Positions 26,845-35,192 of a stretch of DNA of 64,000 bases are shown one piece after another; the stretch's first letter is position 1, and every line of letters starts with the position of its first letter. A model generated the notes under the pieces. That model searched no databases, had not been told where the DNA came from, and saw nothing but the letters and a program-made list of their open reading frames with translations. Made by a program: the position numbers and the translations under genes. Source of the stretch: Arthrobacter sp. 31Y (GTDB lineage Bacteria; Actinomycetota; Actinomycetes; Actinomycetales; Micrococcaceae); contig NZ_JAFW01000001.1 of NCBI RefSeq assembly GCF_000526335.1, forward strand, positions 3,782,001-3,846,000. Direction: 5' to 3'.

Positions 26845-26918
26845 GCCCCAGTAGCCCAATTGGCAGAGGCAGCGGACTTAAAATCCGCGTGTTGTGGGTT
26901 CGAGTCCCACCTGGGGCA
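26845..26918 (+). tRNA. tRNA with UAA anticodon (tRNA-Leu by anticodon), short variable loop
   Basis: A complete 74-nt cloverleaf. The acceptor arm is GCCCCAG/CTGGGGC with discriminator A (26918). The D-arm is GCCC...GGC. The anticodon stem GCGGA/TCCGC encloses CTTAAAA with anticodon TAA at 26879-26881. The variable loop is GTGTT (5 nt) and the T-arm GTGGG/CCCAC carries TTCGAGT. The 3' CCA is not encoded. The anticodon reads UUA (Leu), yet leucine tRNAs normally have a long variable arm. Identity by charging is therefore open. The fold itself is secure. Confidence 0.85.
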
Positions 26919-27026
26919 CAGACGCAAGGTGAGAGCTCTTTCTCCCTTCCAGTGCGCGATTCTTCTCTTCAGTGACTTTTCCCAGCAGCCTCCTAGATTC
27001 CCCACAGGCAACGAGTGTTATAGGGA

Positions 27027-27042
27027 TGTGACCTGAATCACT
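27027..27042. promoter_or_regulatory. Crp/GlxR-type site before the liv binding-protein gene
   Basis: TGTGA-CCTGAA-TCACT lies 100 nt before the ATG at 27142. It matches TGTGA-N6-TCACA at 9 of 10 positions. A second small inverted repeat (TCAGG-AACA-CCTGA, 27080-27093) follows. The rest of the 27043-27141 leader shows nothing else I can support. Confidence 0.5.
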
Positions 27043-27141
27043 TATGTTCGCGGGGCAATTGCACTAGTTTGAGTCTTAATCAGGAACACCTGAGTAATCG
27101 CATCAAAGGCAGTTCGCACCTTTCGATCGAGGAGACAACGA

Positions 27142-28497
27142 ATGTTTGATCTTTCCCCAGCGGCGCCCCGAGCCGCCAAGCTAACCGCGCTTGGCATTGG
27201 GGTCGCTCTCTTGGCCACAGCTTGTGGTGGGTCTTCGACTCCTACCCAGACTGGGTCTTCTTCCGCCGCCGCAGCAGGCATCGCCTGCCCGGCGCCGAGC
27301 GGCGGGGCGGGAGCCGGCAACAGCCAGGCTGCCACCAATACGGGACCTGTACCTCCCTCGACCACCACCACGGCTACGCCGCTTAAGCTTGGATCGCTCC
27401 TGCCGACAACGGGGTCGCTGGCGTTCCTCGGCCCGCCCGAAATTGCCGGCGTCAACCTCGGTATCAAGGAAGTCAACGACGCCGGTGGCGTCCTGGGTGC
27501 CCCGGTGGAAGTAACCCACCGCGACTCCGGTGACACCAAGACCGACATCGCCACGCAGTCCACCACAGCCCTGCTGGGCCAGGGTGTGAGCGCCGTGATC
27601 GGTGCGGCCTCCTCGGGCGTTTCCAAGACCGTGATCAACCAGATCACCGGCGCTGGCGTCATCCACTTCTCTCCGGCGAACACCTCGCCTGACTTCACCA
27701 CGTGGGATGATAAGGGCCTCTACTGGCGCACTGCACCGTCCGACGTCCTGCAGGGCAAGGTCCTCGGCAACTACATGGCCACCTGTGGCGCCCAGACCGT
27801 TGGCATGATCGTCCTTAACGACGCCTACGGAACCGGCCTGCAAAAGAACGTCAAGGAAGCCTTCGAGGCGGCCGGCGGCAAGGTTGTTGCTGAAGAACTC
27901 TTCAACGAGGGTGATTCGCAATTCAGCAGCCAGGTGGACAAGGTCCTCGCAGCAAAGCCGGACGCGATCGCACTGATTACCTTCGACCAAGCCAAGAGCA
28001 TCGTCCCCCTGATGACCGGCAAGGGTGTCAAGCCCACGCAGCTGTTCATGGTTGACGGCAACACCTCGGATTACAGCAAGGACTTCCAGGCGGGCACCAT
28101 GAAGGGCGCGCAGGGAACCATCCCCGGCACGTTCGCCAAGGACGCCTTCAAGCAGAAGCTCCTCGCGATCGATCCCGCACTGAAGGATTACAGCTACGCA
28201 GGCGAGTCCTACGACGCCGTGAACCTGATCTCGCTTGCCGCTGAGGCAGCCAAGAGCACCAAGGGCACGGACATTGCAGCCAAGCTCAAGGAAGTCTCTG
28301 AAGGCGGCGAGAAGTGCACCGACTTCCCGTCATGCGTCACCCTGCTCCGCGAGGGCAAGGATATTGACTACGACGGCCAGTCCGGTCCGGTAACGTTCTC
28401 CGATGCCGGTGACCCCACCGAGGCATACATCGGTATCTACGAATACCAGGATGACAACACCTACAAGCCGGTCCGCGAAGAATTCGGCAAGCTCTAA
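27142..28497 (+). CDS. livK: Branched-chain amino-acid ABC transporter substrate-binding lipoprotein
   Basis: A 451-residue type I periplasmic-binding-fold lipoprotein. The signal ends in the lipobox LLATAC at about residue 29, followed by a Ser/Thr/Pro/Gly-rich linker. The mature domain has LKLGSLLPTTGSLAFLGPPEIAGVNLGIKEVN in pieces typical of Leu/Ile/Val-binding proteins. The ATG at 27142 has GAGGAGAC upstream. The permease and ATPase genes (livHMGF) lie 1.1 kb away on the opposite strand. Matching regulatory sites suggest they belong together. The ligand may be an amino acid other than Leu/Ile/Val. Confidence 0.9.
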   Translation: MFDLSPAAPRAAKLTALGIGVALLATACGGSSTPTQTGSSSAAAAGIACPAPSGGAGAGNSQAATNTGPVPPSTTTTATPLKLGSLLPTTGSLAFLGPPEIAGVNLGIKEVNDAGGVLGAPVEVTHRDSGDTKTDIATQSTTALLGQGVSAVIGAASSGVSKTVINQITGAGVIHFSPANTSPDFTTWDDKGLYWRTAPSDVLQGKVLGNYMATCGAQTVGMIVLNDAYGTGLQKNVKEAFEAAGGKVVAEELFNEGDSQFSSQVDKVLAAKPDAIALITFDQAKSIVPLMTGKGVKPTQLFMVDGNTSDYSKDFQAGTMKGAQGTIPGTFAKDAFKQKLLAIDPALKDYSYAGESYDAVNLISLAAEAAKSTKGTDIAAKLKEVSEGGEKCTDFPSCVTLLREGKDIDYDGQSGPVTFSDAGDPTEAYIGIYEYQDDNTYKPVREEFGKL

Positions 28498-28525
28498 GCC
28501 GAACGCAGGTTAGACCGCACTTAGC

Positions 28526-28563
28526 AACGGGTCCCCTTCCTACAAGGAAGGGGGCCCGTTCTG
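28526..28563 (+). terminator. Intrinsic terminator after livK
   Basis: AACGGGTCCCCTTCC (28526-28540) pairs with GGAAGGGGGCCCGTT (28546-28560), one wobble, followed by CTG. The stem is strong but the T-tract is short. Confidence 0.75.
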
Positions 28564-28620
28564 CGTCAACCGTTTGCGTAGATAAAGCCTGCACACAGGC
28601 GGTGGACCTACCATTGCCCC

Positions 28621-29559
28621 ATGAAGCTAACCCGGGAAGCCCGCTCCATTGCCGTGGTCATCAACACCGGTTCGCGCAAAGGTCCAGCAGCCCAGAAGCT
28701 GGTAACTGAAACCCTGGCAAAGGCGGGACTCCCTGTCTCCGCTGTGTTCACGGTGGATGGCGGCCGTGATCCCGCCCAAGCCGTGGAACGGGCAGTCAGC
28801 CAGGGGCATGACCTTGTGGTGGTGGGGGGAGGCGATGGAACGGTTGCCTCCGCGGCCGGGCTCGTGGCCGGCACCGACGTCGTACTGGGTGTCCTTCCGC
28901 TGGGCACCGCCAATGACCTTGCCAGAACGCTGGAGATTCCCCGGGACCTGAGGAGCGCTTGCGCTGCCTTCGCGGATGGAAAAGTTGTGGACATCGACCT
29001 CGGACGGGCAAACGGCCAACCGTTCCTCAACGTGGCTTCAGCCGGCCTGTCCGTGGCAGTCACCGAGGCGCTCAGTCCGCGCCTCAAACGGCTGATCGGC
29101 CCCCTGGCATACGGTGTGGCTACACTGCGCTCCTACGCCAAGCACAGGCCCTTCCAGGCCCGCCTTGAGTTCCCTGAGGGGGACCACGAGCCTGTGGAAC
29201 TTGAGGACCTGCTTCAAGTGGCAGTGGGGAACGGACGGTACTACGGCGGCGGCAATGCGGTCTCTCCAACAGCGGGAATCGACGATCACACCCTGGACAT
29301 CTATGCGATCCTGGCTGCGCCGCTGCGGGAGCAGGCGAAGATCGCCCGTTCGCTTAAGAATGGCAAGTTTGTCGAAAACGAGCGGGTTTACCACCTCACC
29401 AGCCGGAGCGTCAGGCTGGTGACCACTCCGCCACTGCCGGTGAACCTCGACGGCGAGATCGCAACCAGGACGCCCACCGACTTCACTGTTGAGCGGAATG
29501 CGGTGCATGTGGTGGTGCCGGAGAACAGCAACAGCGCGACGTTTGAGGGACGCAGCTGA
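28621..29559 (+). CDS. Diacylglycerol/lipid kinase (YegS/DgkB family)
   Basis: A 312-residue soluble lipid kinase. The nucleotide-binding motif is VVGGGDGTVASAAG (about 67-80), followed by LGVLPLGTANDLARTL and, near the C-terminus, LPVNLDGEI. The family phosphorylates diacylglycerol or related lipids, recycling lipid to phosphatidic acid. ATG at 28621, without an obvious ribosome-binding site. It converges with livF and shares a bidirectional terminator with it. Confidence 0.88.
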   Translation: MKLTREARSIAVVINTGSRKGPAAQKLVTETLAKAGLPVSAVFTVDGGRDPAQAVERAVSQGHDLVVVGGGDGTVASAAGLVAGTDVVLGVLPLGTANDLARTLEIPRDLRSACAAFADGKVVDIDLGRANGQPFLNVASAGLSVAVTEALSPRLKRLIGPLAYGVATLRSYAKHRPFQARLEFPEGDHEPVELEDLLQVAVGNGRYYGGGNAVSPTAGIDDHTLDIYAILAAPLREQAKIARSLKNGKFVENERVYHLTSRSVRLVTTPPLPVNLDGEIATRTPTDFTVERNAVHVVVPENSNSATFEGRS

Positions 29560-29565
29560 AAGCAC

Positions 29566-29606
29566 CGAAGGCCTGGTCCCGGTGAGATACCGGAACCAGG
29601 CCTTCG
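29566..29606. terminator. Bidirectional terminator between the lipid kinase gene and livF
   Basis: An 18-bp stem with one wobble (29566-29583 / 29589-29606; left arm begins CGAAGGCCTGG) lies in the 76-nt gap between convergent genes. There is no long T-tract on either strand. Confidence 0.7.
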
Positions 29607-29635
29607 AACTGACGCAGCCTTCGGAGCTACCGGAG

Positions 29636-30406
29636 CTAGACTTCGTCCGCCAACGTACCCAGGTAAAGCTGGATGACCTTGGGGTCCTTCATGAGCTCCC
29701 GCCCTGTGCCGGTGTACGCATCCTTGCCCTGGTCCAGGACATATCCGCGGTCGCAGATCTGCAGGCAACGGCGGGCATTCTGTTCCACCATGATGACCGA
29801 GACGCCGGCACGGTTGATCTCGTGGACACGGAGGAAGGTCTCGTCCTGCTTGACGGGGGAGAGGCCTGCTGAAGGCTCGTCGAGCAGCAGCACAGCCGGG
29901 TCCATCATGAGTGCCCGGCCCATGGCCACCATCTGGCGTTCGCCGCCGGACAGGGACCCTGCACGCTGGGCACGCCGCTTTCCCAGCTCCGGGAAGAGGC
30001 TGGTGACAAAGTCGAATCGCTCCGAGAAGTCCTTCGGCCGCTGGAACATGCCCATCTGAAGGTTCTCTTCAATGGTCAACGCAGCGAACACGTTGTTGGT
30101 CTGCGGGACGAAGCCCACGCCCTGGGTCACCAACTTGTTGGCCTTCAACCCTGTGAGGTCCTGGCCCCGGACCACCACGGTGCCGGAATGGACCTTCACC
30201 AAGCCGAACATGGCTTTCAGGAGCGTGGACTTTCCCGCACCGTTAGGCCCGATGATGCCGATCAGTTCACCCTTGCGGGCCTCGATGCTGCACCCGTTGA
30301 GGATGTTGACGCCGGGAATGTAACCCGCCACCAGGTTGGTGACTTTGACCACCGAATCGGCGGCGGGGGCATCTGCCGAGGCGGGCATTGCGCTGGTGTT
30401 GCTCAT
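29636..30406 (-). CDS. livF: Branched-chain amino-acid ABC transporter ATP-binding protein LivF
   Basis: A 256-residue ATPase. Walker A is GPNGAGKST (about 54-62), the signature LSGGERQMVAMGRALM and Walker B VLLLDEPSAGLSP. VEQNARRCL is the H-loop region with Asn-Ala in place of the usual His, normal for LivF. The ATG at 30406 overlaps the livG stop by four bases. Last gene of livH-livM-livG-livF. Confidence 0.93.
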   Translation of the reverse strand: MSNTSAMPASADAPAADSVVKVTNLVAGYIPGVNILNGCSIEARKGELIGIIGPNGAGKSTLLKAMFGLVKVHSGTVVVRGQDLTGLKANKLVTQGVGFVPQTNNVFAALTIEENLQMGMFQRPKDFSERFDFVTSLFPELGKRRAQRAGSLSGGERQMVAMGRALMMDPAVLLLDEPSAGLSPVKQDETFLRVHEINRAGVSVIMVEQNARRCLQICDRGYVLDQGKDAYTGTGRELMKDPKVIQLYLGTLADEV

Positions 30407-31410
30407 TGTCCGTCCTCCTTCTTGGTTTCTACGATTTCGGACAGGATGCCTGCATCTTCGGTTCCCACTACGGACTCTTCGTCAGCTTCGAGTTCTGCCT
30501 CGAGCACCTTGATGCCTTCAGCGTCACCGAGGTCCACATCGTGGTGGGCACCAAGGTAGGCGTCGATGACCGCGGGGTTCTTCATGACTTCGCCCGGGGG
30601 TCCTTCGGCAACAACCTTGCCTTCGGCCATAACAACTACCCAGTCAGCGATGTGGCGGACCATGTTCATGTCGTGCTCCACGAACAGCACGGTCATCCCC
30701 TCTGCCTTGAGGTTCTTGATGTGGTCCAGCAATGACTGCGTAAGGGCCGGGTTCACACCGGCCATGGGCTCGTCGAGCATTACCAGCTTGGGCTTGACCA
30801 TCAAGGAGCGTGCCATCTCGAGGAGCTTCCTCTGACCACCGGAGAGGGACGCAGCGTAGTCGTCCTTCTTGGCATCCAGTTTGAACTTCTCCAACAGCAC
30901 GTGGGCCTGGGCTGTGATTTCCTTTTCGCGTCCGCCCCACATGCCCTTGAACAGGGCCTTGGAAAGCCGTTCGCCGGGCTGGTCGGCAGCACCCAGGCGC
31001 ATGTTTTCCATGACGGTGAGCTTGCCCATCACTTTGGTCAGCTGGAAGGTGCGGACCATGCCCATGCGGGCCACTTTGTAAGAGGAAACACCGGCCAGGC
31101 TGTTCCCTTCAAACTGCCACTTGCCCGTGTTGGGAGTGTCGAAACCTGTGAGCAGGTTGAACAAGGTGGTTTTGCCCGCTCCGTTGGGGCCGATCAAGGC
31201 GGTGATCTTATGGCGCGGGATCTCAAGGTATTCCACGTCCACCGCGTTGATGCCGCCAAAGGAACGGGTAACGTCCTCTGCCACCACAATGGGATCCCGC
31301 TTCTTGCAGCCGGGGATATTTTCCCCGACGGCGATGGGCCGCGAATCGGTCATGTAGTCGATTTTGTCGGTGGTGCCAGTGTTTTTGTTGAACTCGTTGG
31401 TCTCACTCAT
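30403..31410 (-). CDS. livG: Branched-chain amino-acid ABC transporter ATP-binding protein LivG
   Basis: A 335-residue ATPase with Walker A GPNGAGKTT, signature LSGGQRKLLEMARSLM, Walker B LVMLDEPMAGVNP and H-loop FVEHDMNMV. It is longer than typical LivG (about 255). The extra parts are about 30 N-terminal residues and a charged C-terminal tail of about 45 residues, rich in Glu/Asp, of unknown role. The ATG at 31410 overlaps livM by four bases. Confidence 0.92.
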   Translation of the reverse strand: MSETNEFNKNTGTTDKIDYMTDSRPIAVGENIPGCKKRDPIVVAEDVTRSFGGINAVDVEYLEIPRHKITALIGPNGAGKTTLFNLLTGFDTPNTGKWQFEGNSLAGVSSYKVARMGMVRTFQLTKVMGKLTVMENMRLGAADQPGERLSKALFKGMWGGREKEITAQAHVLLEKFKLDAKKDDYAASLSGGQRKLLEMARSLMVKPKLVMLDEPMAGVNPALTQSLLDHIKNLKAEGMTVLFVEHDMNMVRHIADWVVVMAEGKVVAEGPPGEVMKNPAVIDAYLGAHHDVDLGDAEGIKVLEAELEADEESVVGTEDAGILSEIVETKKEDGQ

Positions 31411-32375
31411 GCGAAAGCAAGCTCCTTCTTATTGCCGAAGACGCCTTGCGGGCGGAAGATCATCAGGAGCATCAACGCAACACCCACCAGGATGTAGCGC
31501 AGCTGGCCAGCCTGGACCGTGGTGAGCCAGGTGATCACCCCTGATTCGATGAGGCCGTAGAGCAGGCTCTGGGTCAGCGAAAGTACTACCCAGAAGATCA
31601 TGGCTCCAATGACCGGCCCCAGGACCGTGGCCATACCGCCGAGCAGGAGGCAGGTCCACAGGAAGAACGTGAGTTCAGTTCCGTAGTTGGACGGCTGGAC
31701 GGCACCGCGGGGGAGTGTGAAGATCATGCCCGCCAAGGCACCCAGCACACCACCAATGATCAGTGCCTGCATCTTGTAGGCGTAAACGTTCTTGCCCAGC
31801 GAGCGGACAGCGTTCTCGTCCTCACGGATGCCCTTCAGGACGCGGCCCCAAGGGCTGCGCATCAGGAGCCACACCAGGAGGCAGCACACAATGACCAGGG
31901 CCCAGGCCACAACTCGGATGAAGAAGTCGCGGTTGTTCATGCCCATGTAAGACCCCTCGGGGAAGGGATTCATGGCATAGAAGGTGTTCTCAAACGCGGC
32001 CAGGCCGTTGGCGGAGCCAGTGACACTGGTGAGCTGGTTGGTGGTCACCACATAGCGGACAATTTCTGCCGCTGCGATGGTGACGATTGCCAGGTAGTCG
32101 GCCCGGAGCCGCAGGGTGGGTATGCCGAGGATGAAGGCGAAGAGCACTGAGCAGAGAACAGAGATGATCAGGGCGAGGAAGAACGGGGCGTCGAAACTCA
32201 GGGTAGAGATCGCAAAGCCGTAGGCACCAACCGCCATGAAGCCGGCCTGGCCGAAGTTCAGCAGGCCTGAGTAGCCGAAGTGCACCGCGAGGCCCAAAGC
32301 GGCAAGTGCGTAGGCCGCCGTCGTCGGGCTGAACAATTCGCCAAGGGCGCTGGAGAAAATAAATCCGAAGTCCAT
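31407..32375 (-). CDS. livM: Branched-chain amino-acid ABC transporter permease LivM
   Basis: A 322-residue permease with about nine helices. Family features are GYSGLLNFGQAGFMAVGAY near the N-terminus and the coupling loop SPWGRVLKGIREDENAVRSLGKNV that contacts the ATPases. The ATG at 32375 lies 9 nt after the livH stop, and the end overlaps livG. Confidence 0.93.
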   Translation of the reverse strand: MDFGFIFSSALGELFSPTTAAYALAALGLAVHFGYSGLLNFGQAGFMAVGAYGFAISTLSFDAPFFLALIISVLCSVLFAFILGIPTLRLRADYLAIVTIAAAEIVRYVVTTNQLTSVTGSANGLAAFENTFYAMNPFPEGSYMGMNNRDFFIRVVAWALVIVCCLLVWLLMRSPWGRVLKGIREDENAVRSLGKNVYAYKMQALIIGGVLGALAGMIFTLPRGAVQPSNYGTELTFFLWTCLLLGGMATVLGPVIGAMIFWVVLSLTQSLLYGLIESGVITWLTTVQAGQLRYILVGVALMLLMIFRPQGVFGNKKELAFA

Positions 32376-32384
32376 GGCCCGCTC

Positions 32385-33719
32385 CTAACCCACACGCTCA
32401 CGCCGGCCGAGGATACCCTGCGGTCGGAACAGAAGAACAACAATCATGATGAACAGGGCGCCGACGTACTTGAGGTCGGCGGGAAGGCCGAACACTGTTG
32501 TCAGCTCCACGAAGATGCCAACGACGATCGAGCCAATCAGGGCACCGAAGACGGTTCCCAAACCACCCAGCGTCACACCGGCGAAGATGAGCAGCAGGAT
32601 TTGCGAGCCCATGTCGAAGGTGACGCCCGGGCGGTAGTACGCCCAAAGGATGCCACCGAGGGAGGCGAGGACGCCGCCGACGATCCACACAATGCGGATT
32701 ACGGAGTCGACGTCGATGCCGGAGGCGGCTGCCAGAGCGGGGTTGTCGGCTACGGCGCGGGTTGCCTTGCCCAGACGGGTCTTCAGCAGCACGATGCCGA
32801 TCAAGGCGATCACCACGGCACTGATGATCAGGGACCACAGATTGTTGGGGGAGATCGAAACAGGCCCGATCTGAATCTCAGTACTTTGTGCTCCGGGCAG
32901 CTGCTGTGTTGCACCGCCGAAGAAGAACTGGATGACGTAGCGGATGGCCAAGGCGAGGCCGATGCTGACGATCATCATGGGGACCAGGCCTGAGCCACGT
33001 TTCCTCAAAGGCCGCCAGAGCCCTGCATCCTGAACGTAGCCGAAGAGCCCGCCGCCTATCAGTGCCAGCAGGATCGCCAGCCAGAAGGGGAGTCCGAAGG
33101 CGTTGAACATGAACACCAGTACTGCGCCCAGCGTCACCATCTCGCCGTGGGCGAAGTTGGTCAGGCCGGTGGTTCCGAAGATCAGGGAGAGGCCGACCGA
33201 AGCGAGCGCAAGGAGGAGGCCGAAGCTCAGGCCCGCAACGAGGCGATTGAGGAGGTTTTGGCCAAAGTCCTGTTGCTGGACCACGATGCCCTCGCCGAAG
33301 GCAAAGATCACGGACAGGTTGGACGTCTGGCTGAAGGTGACATCGCGGGGATTGTCCTGGCCCTCGGCCAAGGCGATGCCCTCCGGCAAGGTGGAGGTGT
33401 CCAGCTCGATGGTGTAGGTGCCTTGGACGGGAACGCCGATGGTCCAGGCTCCGTTGGCTCCGGAGGTGGATTCACCTTCAAACCCGTTGCCTGTGGCTTT
33501 GATCTTGACGCCCGGTATGGGGGCCCGGGCATCATCGCGGAGGAATCCGCTGATGTTGTTCTGGAATGTCGTCGGTGACGGCGAAGGCGAGGGGGTGGTT
33601 GCCTGTGCCGAAGGGGCGGCGATCAACAGAGCGGTGATGAGGGCTGCGAACAGCGCCCCCACAACTCTCTGCAGTCCCTTGGACCGTCTCATGGACGGGT
33701 CGCGCAGTGTGCTTCTCAA
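32385..33719 (-). CDS. livH: LivH-type permease with N-terminal signal peptide and carboxypeptidase-regulatory-like domain
   Basis: A 444-residue chimera. Residues ~12-40 form a cleavable-looking signal ending SAQA. A Ser/Pro linker (41-50) follows. Residues ~54-140 form a transthyretin-like carboxypeptidase-regulatory domain (NNISGFLRDDARAPIPGVKI, ANGAWTIGVPVQGTYTIELD). From ~155 on is the LivH permease (GTTGLTNFAHGEMVTLGA) with about eight helices. The TTG at 33719 is chosen because GGAGG lies 8 nt upstream (33732-33728) and it yields a proper signal. Other in-frame starts (33782, 33692) lack such a site. The extra domain should face the outside. Confidence 0.88.
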   Translation of the reverse strand: MRSTLRDPSMRRSKGLQRVVGALFAALITALLIAAPSAQATTPSPSPSPTTFQNNISGFLRDDARAPIPGVKIKATGNGFEGESTSGANGAWTIGVPVQGTYTIELDTSTLPEGIALAEGQDNPRDVTFSQTSNLSVIFAFGEGIVVQQQDFGQNLLNRLVAGLSFGLLLALASVGLSLIFGTTGLTNFAHGEMVTLGAVLVFMFNAFGLPFWLAILLALIGGGLFGYVQDAGLWRPLRKRGSGLVPMMIVSIGLALAIRYVIQFFFGGATQQLPGAQSTEIQIGPVSISPNNLWSLIISAVVIALIGIVLLKTRLGKATRAVADNPALAAASGIDVDSVIRIVWIVGGVLASLGGILWAYYRPGVTFDMGSQILLLIFAGVTLGGLGTVFGALIGSIVVGIFVELTTVFGLPADLKYVGALFIMIVVLLFRPQGILGRRERVG

Positions 33720-34124
33720 AATGGAAACCTCCACAGTGGGGGTGGTCCCGGCTGCGCCTTTGCAGCCGGTGCGAACGGTCATGGGGCTTGTGAACTGTTC
33801 TTGCCTAGCTGCCTCGTTTGTGATCTAAGTCACCCATGTGTGGCCTATGTTACCGCCCGGTGGGGGTATTGAATGCCCAGTTCGGGGCTGTGAAGATCGC
33901 GATCAGGTAACAACTGTGAAGCTACAGGCAACTAGTGATGTAGCAATGCTTAAGTAAACCTTTGTTGTTTGTGGGTGCTACTAAACGTTCCGCGGACGTC
34001 ACTCCTTCAATTTCGTGTCACGGTTGAGTTTCGTCTCCGTGAACAAGGGAACTTTCCCTGCCGCGCGCGCGTGGTAATTGGTACCGTGAATTATCACTAG
34101 CCCTTTTTCAGGAGGACACCCGCA
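33720..34124. other. Divergent intergenic region livH / Bax-inhibitor gene
   Basis: About 400 nt without a gene. It holds the livH ribosome-binding site (33728-33732) and a Crp/GlxR-type site (33819-33834). Near the right end is the GAGGA ribosome-binding site of the Bax-inhibitor gene. It is visibly AT-richer than its surroundings between 33890 and 33980. I see no convincing small ORF, tRNA or riboswitch fold. Confidence 0.7.
33819..33834. promoter_or_regulatory. Crp/GlxR-type site before livHMGF
   Basis: TGTGA-TCTAAG-TCACC matches TGTGA-N6-TCACA at 9 of 10 positions, about 100 nt upstream of the livH start. The livK leader has a similar site at the same distance from its start. Confidence 0.55.
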
Positions 34125-35036
34125 ATGGCACTTGGCGGAAACCCAGTCTTCAACGGAAAGAATTTCCGTGGAGCAAAGCAGGCCCCGCCTGTACCGCAGA
34201 ACCCGTACGGCCAGCAGTTCAATCAAGCACCTGGCCGTGCACCGAGCCAGGTCATGGACGGCCATGCCGCATGGTCGGCTCAGCAACAGAACATGACCAA
34301 CGAGCAACTGCAGCAGATGTACAACCAGCCTGCTGCTGGCCCGGCCGACACCGGCCGTATGACCTATGACGACGTCATCATGAAGACCGTCGCCTGCCTC
34401 GTGGTTCTCATCATCGGCGCCGGCGTCACGCTCTTCGTGGCGCCTGCCCTCTCCACCATGCTCATGATCGTTGGTGCGCTGGGCGGATTCGTCCTGGCAC
34501 TGGTCAACACTTTCAAGAAGCAGCCTTCACCGGCGCTGATCCTTGCCTACGCCGGCCTTGAGGGCCTGTTCCTCGGTGGCCTCACCCGCATCCTGGATGG
34601 CATGTACCCCGGCGTCGGCCTCCAGGCTGTCATCGGTACGCTGGCAGTCTTCGGCGTCACCCTGTTGCTCTTCAAGAGCGGCAAGGTCCGTGCCACCCCC
34701 AAGATGGTGCGCTTCTTCATGATCGCCACCATCGGTTACGCGGTCTTCGCACTGATCAACATGGTGATGATGTGGACCGGCGCCGTGCAGGAGCCTTTCG
34801 GCCTCCGTACCAGTGTTGAAATCTTCGGCATCCCGCTGGGTGTCTTCATCGGCATCCTGGCCATCGGCTTGGCAGCGTTCTCGCTGATCATGGACTTCAC
34901 CAGCATCGAAGAAGGCGTCCGCGCCGGCGCCCCGGAACGTTACTCCTGGGTTGCAGCGTTCGGCCTGACGGTCACCCTGGTGTGGCTCTACGTTGAAATC
35001 ATCCGCCTGCTGGCAATCCTGCGAGGCGACGACTAA
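34125..35036 (+). CDS. Bax inhibitor-1 / YccA-like membrane protein
   Basis: A 303-residue protein. The first ~80 residues are soluble and rich in Gln/Asn/Pro/Ala, with AFNQAPGR-like and QQQNMTNEQLQQMYNQP stretches. Seven helices follow, with a late Asp-containing helix (SLIMDFTSIEEGVRAGAPERYSW) characteristic of the Bax1-I family. Related proteins act as pH-sensitive calcium leak channels. The bacterial role is not settled. The ATG at 34125 has AGGAGG upstream. A strong terminator follows. Confidence 0.88.
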   Translation: MALGGNPVFNGKNFRGAKQAPPVPQNPYGQQFNQAPGRAPSQVMDGHAAWSAQQQNMTNEQLQQMYNQPAAGPADTGRMTYDDVIMKTVACLVVLIIGAGVTLFVAPALSTMLMIVGALGGFVLALVNTFKKQPSPALILAYAGLEGLFLGGLTRILDGMYPGVGLQAVIGTLAVFGVTLLLFKSGKVRATPKMVRFFMIATIGYAVFALINMVMMWTGAVQEPFGLRTSVEIFGIPLGVFIGILAIGLAAFSLIMDFTSIEEGVRAGAPERYSWVAAFGLTVTLVWLYVEIIRLLAILRGDD

Positions 35037-35058
35037 CTCTTCTGAGTCCGTCAACGCG

Positions 35059-35094
35059 AAATGCCCCCGAAGATCACTTCGGGGGCATTTTTGT
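35059..35094. terminator. Bidirectional terminator
   Basis: AAATGCCCCCGAAG (35059-35072) pairs perfectly with CTTCGGGGGCATTT (35077-35090) around ATCA. The stem is flanked by A's on the left and T's on the right. It serves the Bax-inhibitor gene on the plus strand and could serve the convergent thiolase. Confidence 0.92.
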
Positions 35095-35192
35095 GTTTCG
35101 TGAGGGGCGAGGTCTCGGCGGAATAGGCGCCTCAAAGTGCCGAGAGCTAACCCCTCAACCGCCAGAAATCCTTCGCGTCCGGCCAAACTCCG

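Noticed and set aside
26845..26918. Reading the tRNA as tRNA-Lys because of its class I body
   Set aside because: The seven-base loop CTTAAAA places TAA at positions 34-36. A Lys anticodon (CTT or TTT) would need a shifted loop with mispaired stem bases.
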